A program made the translations under genes and the position numbers. DNA of 64,000 nt, taken from assembly GCA_018398585.1 (NCBI GenBank), contig JAGTTD010000022.1:7789501-7853500 (forward strand). The letters are read 5' to 3'. This document shows, piece by piece, positions 13,101 to 28,100 of the stretch. Source of the stretch: Simmondsia chinensis. Taxonomy: Eukaryota > Streptophyta > Magnoliopsida > Caryophyllales > Simmondsiaceae. The notes beneath the pieces are model-generated. The model had not been told where the DNA came from and did not search any database. It saw only the letters and a program-made list of their open reading frames with translations. Within the stretch, counting starts at the first letter, position 1; each line of letters opens with the position of its first letter.

Positions 13101-16100
13101 GGAAAATAGTTGAAAGAACAAACCTCTAGAACTAATTTGTTTCCATCCATTTCCAGCAAGTCACGGCACATGGCATCATAAGTCCATTCATGTATTACTG
13201 GAGCAATCTAAACATGAAAATTCAAAATCTTCTGCGGTAACATTTCAAGCAACATCAAGCATGAATTAGAAATCTATAAGGAAGTAGCCAATTAACCTGA
13301 TCCACAGATCTGTCGAGGATGAGTAGATCGCATGTTTCAGTCTGGGGAAAATTTGGAATAGTAGATTTGTATTTTGTGAGGCAATTCCAGATTTCCGAAG
13401 CGAGTTTTGTGGGAACTAGATCACGAAATGACACGGAATCCGCGTTCTTTGCAATATGGTACCTTACATGAGGAAACTCCTGCGGAAAGGAGTCATATTA
13501 AGATTGTGGATGCAGAACTGCATATTTAATAAGAGAACCATCACAGATTGGATCGATGCTATACTAAACCAGGATAATTCATATAGCTGACCTCACCAGA
13601 ATAGGTGGTGCATTTTCTTTCTGAGCAACGGAGAGTCATTTTTATTGTGAAGATGCAACTGAATTAAAGTAGAAATTCTAAATAAATTCATTGAGATCAC
13701 TTAAAAGAATATATTGTGCACATAGTATTCTGAAACCCATTTCTTCATATAGTCTTGAGTGTGGAATTAGATAAAGGTCATTGCGGTAACGACTGTCATA
13801 TAATGGAATTTTAGTCAACTATTATGCAATTGGACGCTGATAGGTATTTTTTTAATGCCCTCTATAATATATATGTATTACATTTTATATAGTGAAACAT
13901 ACTCAAAACTACAAAAGGAATGTTACACTCAATATTTTTGTGAATATAGGAAAAAAAAGCAACTTTTATTTCCCAAAAAATGCAATGTGATCCCCATGAA
14001 TTCCCTTTCTGTGACACCGCAACCGCAGCCACAACATGATCATTATCCCCTAAGTTTTTTGATTCTTGCTTTCAAGCCCAAAACTGATAAACCAATTTCC
14101 ATGCCTAAGCCCCAAATGCTATTCCCAGAATGCATAAATTTTAACATGATTCCATGATCAGCACTGTCGCGTCATCATCATATTAACAGCCATAGAATTA
14201 GTTGTCAATGACATAGTAGTAGGAGCCATTGGCACGTGTCTAACAAAGGTCGATGTAACAGCCGTAACATAGTGTAACAGCTAGCCCGAATGTAACATCA
14301 ATTTTGTAATGGTCTCCTTAATGCATATTTTGTATTTTATTTATTAAAATCTATGAATACATGTATTTACATATTAAAAGCTATTGAAATAATTTTACAA
14401 CTATTCATTCAACTTTTTGCAAAGAAAAAGCTCAAACACAACTTTCTTCCCTTTTAAAAATCCAATCATTTGTGATACATAAAGCCCAAAACACCTACTT
14501 CTATGACACTGCAACCACAACCAGGATATGCTGGCAATTTGATTCCACTGGTAGCTGGTAGGTAGTAGCAGTAGAATGGTGCTCACAATTATCTTTTGTG
14601 TTCCATTCTATTTATTGAGCAAAAAGGAAATTTTACCCATGCCCTGAACTAAGGTGAATGGATCATGATCAGCTCTCTGAAAATACTCTGCCAAGGACTT
14701 TCAAGACAATAGAAAGCACTGCAATCTTAGGAAAAGTAAAAAGGACCGTGCTAACTACTCATCCGTTTCAGTTAGCAACTATGTGGAAAGGCAATCTGTT
14801 GCAACAACTTTGGCAAAATATTCTCATATATCTCAAGAACAATAATTGAAATGGGGAGACAGGATTTAAAGGCGGAGATGCAAATAATTGTATGTAATAG
14901 TTGAGTAAGACGGCATGACAAAATTCGTCATGGTGCACCAAATGCTAACATATCACGCTCAAAACTCAATCCAATGTATAGAAGTTAGATATGCATTTAA
15001 ACATAATTTCACCAATAGTTGAGTCATTTAGATAAGAAATAATACCTTTTGTTGGTTGATTCATTTTTCTAGCATTATTTAACGACTTCTTTTGGCTAAT
15101 TGCATCACTTTAAGAAGAAACTTCATATGTTGCACACAAAATTTTTCGGACAGTAGAACTATAGAACTCAATTATCTTAGTTGGTGCTTAGTATTAACTA
15201 TGCCTTAAGATATTATACTTCAACAGTTTGATTAATAAATTTCAGTATATTATATATTTTTATCTAATTCATATTTCTAATCTTAGAAGTTTCTATGACT
15301 ACTCACTCCCCAACTACCACTTTGTGCAACTAAAGTCTCTACCCTTGGTCCTTTCCTTCAATCCAAAAGAAAGAAGAAAAAGGAAGGGTTACCAAGCAAA
15401 AGATTCCACATTGAATTACATTAACTATGACTTTTAAGGAGACTATGGCTGTCTTAGTTAACATGAGCAGATGCATGGTAAAAGCAGAATCTACAATCAG
15501 AATGAAGAAAATATAGTCAACCATGGATAACTGTTGAACTACGTTTTTATACCTTTAATGAAGCAAAAACTGTAGCAATACGAGTTGCCATTGTGTTCAG
15601 ACAAATATTGAATTTGCGAGAATTTTCTGCATTATCCTTGTATAGTTCCTCCAAAGCCATTTCATGATCAGTGATGAAAGCCTACAACAAGAGTTACTGA
15701 ACTGATTAGAGATAATAAGCTGAAAAAGGAGATAAGTTATCAATCAGTAGCAAAATATCAGAAAATGAATAAAATAGGGATCTGGAAGACTATATGCTAA
15801 TATGAGTTGCATCACCATTCTTCTCTTATTTTAACTAATCAATCAATAATCAATAACCAACCCAGTGCCTCAAGGGCTCCTGCGTATACAGGTTCTGGGG
15901 GAATTTTATAATTAACTAAAGAATCTTATAATTAACCTGTTGTCTCTCTTAGTCATTTGTCACAAAGGATTTTCATCGCTTAAATTTAGTTTTCTTAGAA
16001 CCCATGAGACAAAGGTATGTTTGTGTATCTACATGGATCATACTTCTATGATTGAAAATCAGTTGTACGGCCAAATTTAGTCAGAGATCTCAAGGTCAAT

Positions 16101-19100
16101 GTTGCCTGAGACAAAAGTGTTACATGTATCTTGAAACCTATTGGAGCAGATAGGTACATGTGGGAGCCAACGCTTGTAAGACATAAAAGAGGATTCTAGA
16201 TTTGCTGACAAGGATGACAATCATTTGGGGGGTTATGATAACCTCTTAGTCAACACATACTCTAGGACTTCCACATCTGCTTATAAGCCTTATGGGTAAA
16301 CCTTCGGTGAGAATGCTAATATGAGCCTAAATGATGAGAAGGGAACAAGAGGCTTATGTTGCCGAGTGGTTGGTCTAGTTGATGCTTTGCCAAGAGTTCA
16401 TCATTACATGTTGACAGGAAACCTTGCTTATCTCTTCACCATAACTAATGTATCTGTCAGTAACAACCAACATCTATCCACAACCATGCCCAATAAGACG
16501 CCAAGACCAACCCCTGACCAGGGAATGGAATAGAACCCATTATGAGACAGAAATGGCATCATATAAAAACTTTTGAACTCATTAAGCTACATAATCACCA
16601 CAATGTGTAACATAAAATCTGCCACCACCTCACACATGGTCTCGTACAATTATGATGCAACTGCAAACTAAAACTTTGATTCCATGCCCAGCACCACAGG
16701 TGACGTGCCCCAATCACACTTTAGGTTAGAACTTTTACCAATAGTCTTACAGTTGTCTTTTCACTATGGTACTTGAACTTGTAGGTTATTAGTTAAAAAC
16801 CCCGTAACATTAGAATAAACAATGATGAATTCATACATAAACCTATTAGCCTAGTGAATTCTTATACCTACTGAAGAATTGATCTCACTGCATAACAGTA
16901 ACATTTGAGCCCCTCCGGCATCATTTAGCTCCAAGTGGCCATAAACCCATACCTCATGCATGTGTCACAGGCTATGTTAGAAGTGTGATGATCCATGGTA
17001 GACCATTGTCTTTTTTCTACAACTTTATATTTTTGATCAGTTAAAACTTATACATAGGGGGTTTATCTTTCTCGTATATCTTGTTCAAATTACCACCAAG
17101 TACTAACTACTTCCAGTATTTGCATAAATTATGTTAACTCAGTGAATCTTGAAACTTACAATCCCTAATCTAATATTATGGTTGTCAACCTAACGTGTCA
17201 TCAATTCAAGTGACATCAATATATTGCGTTAAGCTACAACAAAATCTGAGTTATGGCTGTTAGGATTTGAAAATCCTTTCTGACTCACAGTGACAATAAA
17301 TCCCAGATTTACTATGCCATGACAGACAAACACATGTTTCACGTGTAAGAAGACGAAGTCTAGAACTGCTTCTGCCTTCCACTATTTCTGTTGGTTATGT
17401 TTCCCATGTACTTTTTCTCTGTATATTACAGAGAAATTCCACTGATAAAAGTTTTGTTGACAAGTCATGCCACAAGTACACACATGCGGTCATCGGGTGT
17501 TAATCAGCTTTAAATATGAGAGAACTAAAACAAGTGTTCACCTGGATGTCCACAGGAAAGTATTCCAAATTCATCTGCAAATTAAGATAATTAACAATAT
17601 GTAAGAAACGGTCAAATCTGAATGCAATGCTTTGACCATAATGCTAATAGATACAACGTGAAACTAAACTAACCTCTCTCAGTGCACCGATACGGGGTAC
17701 CACACTCGAATCACTCTTAATGTGATTAACTAGTTCCCTTGGGACAGGTGAACTGAAAAATACAAATGCCCTAAAGGAACAAGGTATATGGGTCACAAGA
17801 TAGTCTTTCATCTCAAGATTCAGGAAAATACGAATACAAGCATTTATTTTGCATACTAGATTCATTGACATACTTTCTGTATAAAGGTTCTCTTCCTGAC
17901 ATGTCAGACAAGAACATGATTATGCTGCATAAAATGAAAAGACATTAGTTTCATATTTATGTCCATGGCCTGGATAACTTGTCACAAGATCATATTTTTT
18001 CATGCAAGCAAACATGCAAAAGCATACTCGAACTGGGTTTTTCACTGACGATTCCCAAGTTACATCATGGATAAGCCATGACCCTGAAATCTAATGTCTA
18101 CACATCACTTAAAATGGTATGGCCTCCGCAAGATCATCACTAACACCCTTGTTTAACGCTAAATTCTAATCAGTAAACATTTTTTTTTTTTTCATCTTTC
18201 AGATCTAGGGTTCCGTATATGACTTATCTATACATTAAAGCAGGTCCATACCTTCTTATCCAATTAAATTGTATCCTTCCACCCACATGTCTATATCACT
18301 GCTGCATCATCAATCTAATCATCTACACAGACAGGCTCGTAAAAGCAAAAGCAAAAGCAACATATCCAGTGCCCCAAGGGCTCCCGCCTAAGTAGGGTCT
18401 GGGGAGCGGATGTACGCAGCCTTTCCCCTTCAAAGTATTACCCCTGAAGAGAGGCTGTTTCCGAGACAGGTTTGTATCTTCACTAAATAAATTGTAATGT
18501 GTTTGATACCTACAAGTGTTCTTGCCACTCATAAGCAATCAAAAGGGTGCTTTATTGAAAGTTCCTTGAAACATTCCTTTCTCTAAGTACGGATATTTTT
18601 TTTCTTTTTTTGGACAGACTATACTAAGCATTTACTTTTCTCTTCATAAGGAAGGATTTACTTTAGCCCTAGCATCCTATGATGCCTGTCATTTATCTCT
18701 ACAACCATTCTCACCTGCTAAACTAGATTATGGATATTGAAGAAGACTGTTCTGGTAGATTAATCAGTCTCTCTTAGGGTTCGGTTACACCCAACAACGT
18801 TGGCATCAAGTAAGGGGGAACTAAATTGATTGAAAAAGATCTCCAGTAGGTTAGCAGGAGAGATCAAAAACATATCTAACCCACCTAAAAGATGATTATA
18901 TTGAATGTTCTGGTTTTCCTTCAGTAATTAAAGCTGCCCCAGAGTCTTTCAAAGAAAGCTTTTCCTTTTTCTAAGTAGGTGATATATCTTTTATTTCTAT
19001 TCCTTGCACTGGGAGTGGGGAACTCAAGCAAACTATTGGATTCACACTGCGGTATTCCTTGTGAACAATGAGCACTTAATCAATGAGGAAGGACAAATAA

Positions 19101-22100
19101 ATTTCTCTCAACTTGATTAACCATCCTATGAAATATTGTTGTTCTCATCCATGGTACTCAAAATTATTCGATATGAAATAACTCTTATTAGAATTTGATC
19201 CTGAACACTATGAAAACCCGACCCAAATCCATTTCGAGATTTTTACTTGGACTATCACAACAAACAATGAACATTAAGAAGGTTGAAAACCTTTTATTTG
19301 CCAATTTTAGGTTTAAATATTTATACTGATATACTTGTCAGTGATTCAAGTATAGACAGAGTATATGCCTAAAACTTCATAATAATGATGATCAATGGAT
19401 TGGAAATTGGAAGTGTATTTATGTATTAAAACAAAATCCAGCGTGTGGGCATTCCTTTGCCCACAACCCCTTTCCCCTAGACAGAGAAAACTGAGACTAG
19501 ATATATTCATGAGCTCTTTGCAGCTGAAATTGCTAATTAGGCGTATCAGGCAGCAGAAGTATGTGTTTATATTGACATAGAAAATGAGGACAAAAAGGAA
19601 GCCCCCAAAATGTCCATCAGTCATACATGTGAGCTTAGGAAAGAAAGGAAAAGAATGCTTTATACTTTATTTTCGCCCAAAAAAACGAGTGTCTCTCATA
19701 GAGTGTACCACAAAGTGAAGGGCTTGCAAGATCACAATTTACCAACTTCTTATCAGAGAATAGGCTAATTTGCCGCATGACACATTTTCATGGCAAAATG
19801 ACACAGGAAACGATGGTCCATTGGTTAGATTCCAGTTTTTGGCAACCTTTATATATATGAGTTTTTCATGGATGAATTTAAAAAGAAAAAGAAAAAAAAA
19901 ATGAAGAGCAATGTACTTCTCCTTTGAGGGTTGAATGAAATAAATAGCATCCATTGATGGCAATGGTTGTCTTCGCCTAAAGAGATCTTCTACCACTGCA
20001 AGTTAGGAGCAAAGACAGCAAGTCTTACATACAGAAAGAATGTCAAAATATGCATAAAGCACTGAAAAGACAGACAAAGCAAGAATTTCATTCCCTAATG
20101 TTAGAGAGGACACAGAAAATTTATCATAATCAAAGTAAAAAAGTGAAATAAAACCATCTTAATGCAAAGGATATAGCAACAAATGAGACCATAGTACTAG
20201 CAGCAAGCTAAGGGATAAAGCAAAAGATTAAAGGGAAAAAAGAAAAGGCAAAAAAGCAACCCAGTTTTCAAGACTCTCATGGGGCCACCAAAGTGGAGTT
20301 CTAACAATGATCAAATATTCGTAGTGTTACCCGTATTTTTGTGAACATGTTACTTCCAAGACTTGAATCCGTGACTTCCAAGTCACAATGGAGCAACCTC
20401 ATTGGCTGCATGAAGGCCCGTTCATAGAGAAACTAATACATGGCAACACAGATGTTCCCCAATTACTCTACAATTAAGCTGCCAGGTTCACCAGTCAAAG
20501 GCAACTTGTTTCATCTAATGTGCAAAATTTCCTAGGTTCGGATAGTTTTGAGATAGAAATCGGCATTAAGTTTATTCATCAGTATGTGACAGAACATTAA
20601 GAACCCCATGTGGCAGGGAAACCCCCCCCCCCAAAAAAAAAAAAGTGGTGTAGTTGAGAGAATATATGTGTTGTGTTCAAGTGAAGAAGATAACAATTAT
20701 CAATGCCGAGAAAGTTTGAAAGCTTACATGAAATGCCCTCATCTGTGATATCTGCCATTTTGCATGAAGAAGACATCACTTTGACTGTGACCTTATCCAT
20801 AATGAGCACCTAAACACGATTAAATTGTCAAAATATAATCCACAATTTACAAAACAATTGAACCAGAATGTCACATAGAAAAGAAAATAGGAGATATTAC
20901 TTCCAGACAAGATTATTTTTTGAATAGAAGAAAAAGGAGAAGAAAAGAAAACTGTAGTATATAACATGGTCATCAAACAAGAAGCCTTCAGCATCTGCCT
21001 TAAGTCCTTAACCCTTCTTGATAAAGCTGACTTTTGCTGCTGTTTATATATCCGCATTACTGCTTCACTTACCCATATCTTATACATTATACAAATTACT
21101 CAATGATTAACCCCCATTAGCTCAGAGATTGTCACTCAAAAATATCTATCGACATTCTCCTTTTCTTGCTTATAAGCTTCTACAATGACATTATTAGTGT
21201 TGGATACATAATACGTACCATGGTCCAACCCATATTTTTATGGCCTGTTTAAATAAGGGTCAATTAAATAAAATAATATATATATATATATATATATACC
21301 CCAAAATAAGCTAGGGGTGGTTATGAGCCGCACATAAAATAACGTGAGAGAGAGTGAGTGCGGCGGCGGTGAGTAAACAAGACAAAAAGGGGATTGCGGC
21401 TGCGATCCATATCGACAAAATTCCAATATTTTCGGTGAAGATCGGGGATTGATCTTGGAGCAATTTGGAGTGGGTTTTCTAGGCATTGATTAGAGTTAAT
21501 TGATCGGGAGAATTAATTATTCTTGGACCTGGGGAGGTAATCCTTGTATCGCTCAATTTGCTTGTAGGTTTCAAGTTAGGGCAAACATCTTGAAACCATA
21601 AATGTTGTAATTGCTATTCTCTATAGTGGATTTTGCTGTCGGTTTGCCCTGTGGTTTTTCCCTCTACGCTGGATGGTTTTCCACGTTATATCTGGTGTTG
21701 ATTTAATTTCCGCATATTTATTTCGTCGTTGATATTTGGTGATATTGCTGTGCCTGTGATTTATATTTGTCATTGATAATGGCTTGAGTGGTCACGTGGA
21801 ATTGGGTTTAGTTGTCTAGACCCCAACAAAGTGGTATCAGAACCAAGTTCATTGTTAGGGTAAATAATAATGGACGGTACTAGTGGTATGATAAAATTGA
21901 CCGGAGAAAATTATTCAATTTGGAAGCTAATAATGGAGGACCTACTTTATTATAAAGATTTACATGACCCAATTAAGGGTGATAGTGGTAGGCCGAAAAA
22001 AATGTCAGATAAAGAATGGGAGAAACTGAATAGAAAAACTATTGGGACAATTAGACAATGGGTAGATTTCAGTGTTTTTTACCATATATCACAAGAGACC

Positions 22101-25100
22101 AATGCCGAGTCATTATGGAAAAGTTTAGAGAGTCGGTATCAGAGAAAGACCCCACGAAATAAATCTTTTCTGATTAAGAAGTTAGTCAACTTGAAATTGA
22201 AAGAGGGACGATCAGTGGCCGAACACTTAAATGAATTTCAGGATGTTATTAACTAGTTGACTGTTATGAAATTTACTCTTGATGATGAGTTGCAAGCTTT
22301 GTTCCTTTTAAGTTCGCTACCTGACAGTTGGGAGACCTTAGTGGTAACTGTTAGTAACTCAGCTCCTGATGGAAAGTTGGCTTTGAGTACCGTAAAAGAT
22401 TGCTTGTTCAATGAGGAGATAGATGAATGTTGATTCTGCACAAGCACTTGTTACCGAGAATCGAGGCAGAAGTAAGAGTAAAGGGCCTAAGGGGAGTGGT
22501 AAGTCAAGAGGCAGATCTAAGTCCAAGGGAGATAGACCAGAATGCTGGCATTGTCATAAAACTGGACACCTGAAAAGAAATTATTTTCTTTTGAAAAAAG
22601 AATAGAAAGATGAAACGAGTCAGAATAAGGCAGATAATAAAAAGATTGTAGCTGCAGTGACAGATGATTATAGTGACCACTAGGAAACATTGCTTTGTGG
22701 TCAGGGTGAGTGCAATCATATAAGTGATCCTGATGTTGAGTGGATTGTGGATTCTGGTGCTTCTTATCATTGTGTACCCAAGAGAGAATATTTTTCTACG
22801 TACAAAGTAGGTGACTTTGGTACTGTGAAAATGGGCAACAGTAGTGTTGCTAAGATCGTTGGGATTGGAGATATCCATGTACAGACTAGTACTGGTTGCA
22901 CTGTTACTCTGAAAAATGTGGGACATATCCTGAATTGCGCCTTAATCTGATTTCTGTAAATGTTCTGGACAAATAAGGTTATACACATCATCTAGGTGAT
23001 AGAAAATGGAAGCTTACCAAGGGGTCACTGATAGTAGCCAAAGGACAGCTTTGTTGTTCATTATACAAGACACGTGTGATAGTGTATGGTGGTGAATTGA
23101 ATGCAGTCGAGGATGATACTTCACCGAATTAGTGGCACGAACGACTAGCTCATGCCAGTGAGAAAGGATTGCAGATATTGGCTAAAAAGTCCCTCATCCC
23201 TTCACTTGAAGGTAAGTCACTGAATCCTTGTGATAACTGTTTGTTAGGTAAGCAACATAGAGTCAGTTTTGGCAAAAAGTTGAAACGAAAACAAAACAAG
23301 CTTGAATTAATACATTCTGATGTATGTGGTCCTATAGAGGTGGAATCTCTAGGAGGAAATCGATATTTCGTTACTTTTATTGATGATGTTTCACGAAAAA
23401 CTTGGGGGTTTTGTTTGAGATCCAAAAGCTAGGTATTTGAAGTCTTTCAGCAGTTTCATGCCATGGCAGAGAGACAGACAAGGATGTTCCTGAAGTGTCT
23501 CCGAACTGACAATGGGAGAGAGTACGTTAACCTAGATTTCAGAAGGTACTGTAAGAAGCATGGGATTCGCCAGGAAAGAACAGAACCAGATACTCCTTAG
23601 CACAATGGTGTCGCAGAAAGAATGAATAGAACCATTGTGGAGAAAACCAGATGTTTACTCAGAATGTCAAAGCTGCCTAAGGCAATTTGGGGTGAAGCTG
23701 TGAATACTGCTGTGTATATTATCAATAGAGGTCCATCAGTTCCTTTGAATTTTGACATTCCAGAGAGAGTGTGGACTGGGAAAGATGTTTCTTATTCTCA
23801 TTTGAAGGTGTTTGGATGCAAAAAGGAATAGAGATCCAAGCTTGACAGTAAAGCCACTCCGTGCATATTTGTAGGATATGGTGATAAGGAGTTCGGTTAC
23901 AAATTATGGGACCTTGTGAAGAAAAGGACCGTGAGAAGCAGAGATGTCGTGTTTCATGAACATGAGAATATGGCTGATTTTTACAGGTTAGAGAAGACTA
24001 CATATGCTCCCACTGGTGTTGCTGATACTACACCAATTTCATCTTCATCGGGTGCCACAGATGAAGAGCAGGTTTATGATGGGACAGAACTCTAGAACGA
24101 CACTGATCCAGTTGCAGGTGATGATGCTCTAGGTACAGATGGTGTTGAGCAGGGGGAGCCAGCCCCGGAACCAGTGACTGCTGAGCCTCAGTTGAGGAGA
24201 TCTGATAGAGAGCGTCGAGCATCTACGAGGTATTCGAGTTCTGATTATATTTCTCTTACTAATGGGGGGAGCCAGAGAGCTACCAAGAAGTGCAGACTCA
24301 CGAAGACAAGGATAACTGGGTCAAAGCAATGGATGAGGAGATGAATTCTTTAGAGAAGAATGGAACCTATGAGCTGGTTGATCTTCCTAAAGGTAGAAAA
24401 GCACTTCAGAATTGGTGGGTGTTCAAGCTGAAAAAGAATGGTGATGAAGTTGTGAAACATAAAGCTCGATTGGTGGTGAAAGGATTCAATCAGAAGAAAG
24501 GGATTGATTTTGATGAGATCTTCGCTCCGGTTGTGAAGATGAGTTCCATTCGAGTGGTACTAGGTATGGCAGCTAGTATGAATCTTGAGCTTGAACAGTT
24601 AGATGTGAAGACTGCATTTCTCCATGGTGACTTGCAAGAGGAGATCTACATGAAGCAGCCTGAAAGATATGAAGTTGAGGGTAAAGAACACTTGGTTTGC
24701 AGATTGGAGAAGACCTTGAATGGTTTGAAACAGGCTCCTAGACAGTGGTACAAGAAGTTTGACTCCTTCATGATGGGTCAAGGGTACAAGAGAACAGCTG
24801 CAGATCACTGTGTGTATATCAGAAAATTCGCTGGAGGTAATTTCATTATTTTATTGCTCTATGTTGATGATATGCTAATTGTTGGTCAAGATGCAGATAT
24901 GATTCGAAGGCTTAAAGAGGAGTTGCCAAAGTCTTTTGAAATGAAAGACTTGGGTCCAGCGAAGCAGATTTTGGGTATGGAGATTACCCGTGATAGAGAG
25001 GCTGGAAAGTTGTGGTTGTCACACGAAAAATATGTTGAACGGGTGCTTGAAAGGTTCAACATGAAGAGTGCTAAACAAGTTAGCACACCTCTTGCCTCAC

Positions 25101-28100
25101 ACTTTAAATTGACTAAACGATCTTGTCCTGTGATCGTGAAAGAGAAAGAAGAGATGTCATCTATTCCTTACTCCTCTACCATTGGGTCTTTGATGTATGC
25201 TATGGTTTGCACCAGGCCAGATATTGCTCATGCTATAGGTGTTGTGAGCAGGTTTCTGTCAAATCCAGGGAAAGCTCATTGGGAAATAGTGAAGTGGATC
25301 TTTAGATATTTGCGGGGTACTTCGGAACAGTGTTTGAGTTTTGGAGGCTCGGGACCGATTCTTGAAGGGTATACTGATTCCGATATGGCAGGATGTCTTG
25401 ACAGTAGGAAATCTACTTCGGGGTACTTGTTCACTTTTACAGGGGGAGCTGTGTCTTGGCAGTCCAGATTGCAGAAGTGTGTTGCTCTCTCCACTACTGA
25501 AGGTGAATATATTGCTGCTGTTGAAGCAGGGAAGAAAATATTGTGGATGAAGAGGTTTCTTCAAGAGTTGGGTATGAAACAGAAAGAGTATGTGGTATTC
25601 TGTGACAGTCAGAGTGCGATGGACCTGAGTAAGAATTCCATGTATCATGCCCGCACAAAGCATATTGATGTGAGATATCATTGGTTGCATTCTGTTATTG
25701 AAGAAAAGCTGATGATGCTGAAAAAGATTCACACTGACAAGAACATGGCTGATATGTTGACCAAGGTGGTTCCTAGTGGTAAGTTGGACTTGTGTATTAG
25801 GTTGGCCGGTGTTGACTCCAAGTAGTTTGATGTGGAGTCATCTCCTCCCGTGGTGGGCTGGAGGGGGAGATTCGTTTGGCACATAATATATACCATGGTC
25901 CAGCCCATGTTTTTATGGCCCGTTTAAATAAGGGTCAACTAAATAAAATAATATATATATATATACCCAAAATAAGCTAGGGGTGGTTATGAGTCGCACA
26001 TAAAATAACGTGAGAGAGAGAGAGTGCGGCGGCTGCGAGTTAACAAGACAAAAAGGGGATTGCGGCTGCGATCCATATCGACAAAATTTTGATATTTTCG
26101 GTAAAGATCGGGGATTGATCCTGGAGCAATTTGGAGCGGATTTTCTAGGCATTGATTAGAGTTAATTGATCAGGAGAATCAATTGCTCTCGAGCCTGGGG
26201 AGGTAATCCTTGTATCGCTCAATTTGCTTGTAGGTTTCAAATTAGGGCAAACATCTTGAAACCATAAACGTTGTAATTGCTATTCTCTATAGTGGATTTT
26301 GCTGTTGGTTTGCCCTGTGGTTTTTCCCTCTACTCTGGAGGGTTTTCCACGTTATATCTGGTGTTGATTTAATTTTCGCATATTTATTTCGTCGTTGATA
26401 TTTGGTGATATTGGTGTGCCTGTGATTTATATCTATCATTGATATTGGCTTAAGTGGTCAATTGGAATTGGGTTTAGTTGTCTAGACCTAAACAATTAGT
26501 ACTCAGCAGATTTGTCACAGAATCTAGCATATTGCAAACAAAAGTTCAGGTTGGCATTTCAAGAGCAAGCGCAGAGTAAATGAATCCGGTGTACAATTTG
26601 ACATAATATAAAATATAATCATCATTCACAGCCAAGAGAGGCACATAGGGGTTAGACTATCTCAAGTTAAAAAAAAAACAACATTCCCAATGCCCTCAGG
26701 GCTCCCGCTTAAGCAGGGTTTGGGGGTGGGTGGATGTACACAGCCTTCCCCTTTTAGGGTACTACTCTAAAGGGAGGCTGTTTCCGAGAACCCCAACTTG
26801 AGGGGCGCAACACGAGGGCTTCCCAGGAGGTCACCGATCTTGGTACCACTCTCGCCCAAGCACGCTTAACTTTGAAGTTCTAATGGGATCCGATGCTTGC
26901 ATGTTGGTACCCTCTTAGGTTTAGACAATCTCAAGTAACTTGTGAAAACAGTAAAAGTCCTCTGTAACAACACACAGTCCTGCTATAGGATTTACATTAT
27001 TCTTCAACATATTTTTGTAGTACTAAATAATACTGCTACTTTCAGATATTGTGCAACTAGTAAACCTCCAATAAACAGACCAATTTATAAGAAGATTGTC
27101 TCTTATTACCAACACCTATTGATAAACATGAAACATAATACATTCAGTCCAATATACAAACCTTCCATTGTTTTGAGTCACTTGCAGTTGATCTGAGCAT
27201 CTCATTCAACAACCCTGAAATTATGCAGTACAAAAGGAAGCCAAATCACTTCATGACGCACACAAAATGTGAACAAGTCTGGCTTAAATGTGAATCTAGA
27301 AGGATTCACAAATGCCATAAAGGAAAAAAATATGAAGACAATGATGCAGGACGTCACACGCTAAAAACTTAAATACATGAAAGGGTTAAGGACCGACTGA
27401 ATTCTAACTGTCCTTAAAAGATAGAATGAGGATTAATATAAAAGAAAATTACCCTCAGAAGTTTAGTTGAATGCGTGCAGAAGCTATGAGCAAACTTTGG
27501 TAAATAGCTTAACAAAACCTAATAAAATATCATGTCTTTTACAATTATTAAACCTCTTTTTTGATGCTGCAGCTGGTAGTCAATCCAAGTAGTAGTTAGT
27601 GGGATTGTATATTACCATAATATTGCCATCCATTGAAATGTTTTTGGATGATCAGAGCCCTAGCTTGATATTATCACACTTAGAGCTGCATTTGATAGTT
27701 CTGTTTTTCTGAGAGAAATTTTTTAATATTTGAAACAGAGTACTGCCACTCGATCGTGGCTGTAGACAAGACTTCATCCAAAAAAGGGTTGAAATTTTTC
27801 ATGATTTGTCAATCCAAAAAGAACTTGGATGAATGCAGCTCAATCATAGGAAAGAAGGTTGGAGTTTGAAGCATTAAAAAGGTTGTCTACGTTGTGTTCA
27901 ACCACATGAAGTATACATAGGATTAATGATAATGATGGAAATTTCAGCAAATGATGGGACAATAATAAGAGCTTATCAGCAGTATTCTCACGATTGGAAG
28001 TTGGATACGAAATTTGATAGTTTTGGCACATAATGCAATGAACGTCATATGTTGCAAGGCTTACAGAGAAACAGCAAATCTAGGCTTTCTATTATTTCAA

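Larger units (their letters stand above)
21198..26494 (+). mobile_element. copia-C: complete Tork/Tnt1-like copia element in SEC1 intron 2
   Basis: Two LTRs, a PBS, gag-pol and a polypurine tract (GGAGGGGGAGA) lie between perfect 5-bp TSDs, ATTAG at 21193-21197 and 26495-26499. It is antisense to the SEC1A-like gene and supplies 5.3 kb of a 6.3-kb intron. The polyprotein resembles the Tork/Tnt1 clade. Stops and frameshifts make it non-autonomous now. Confidence 0.95.
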
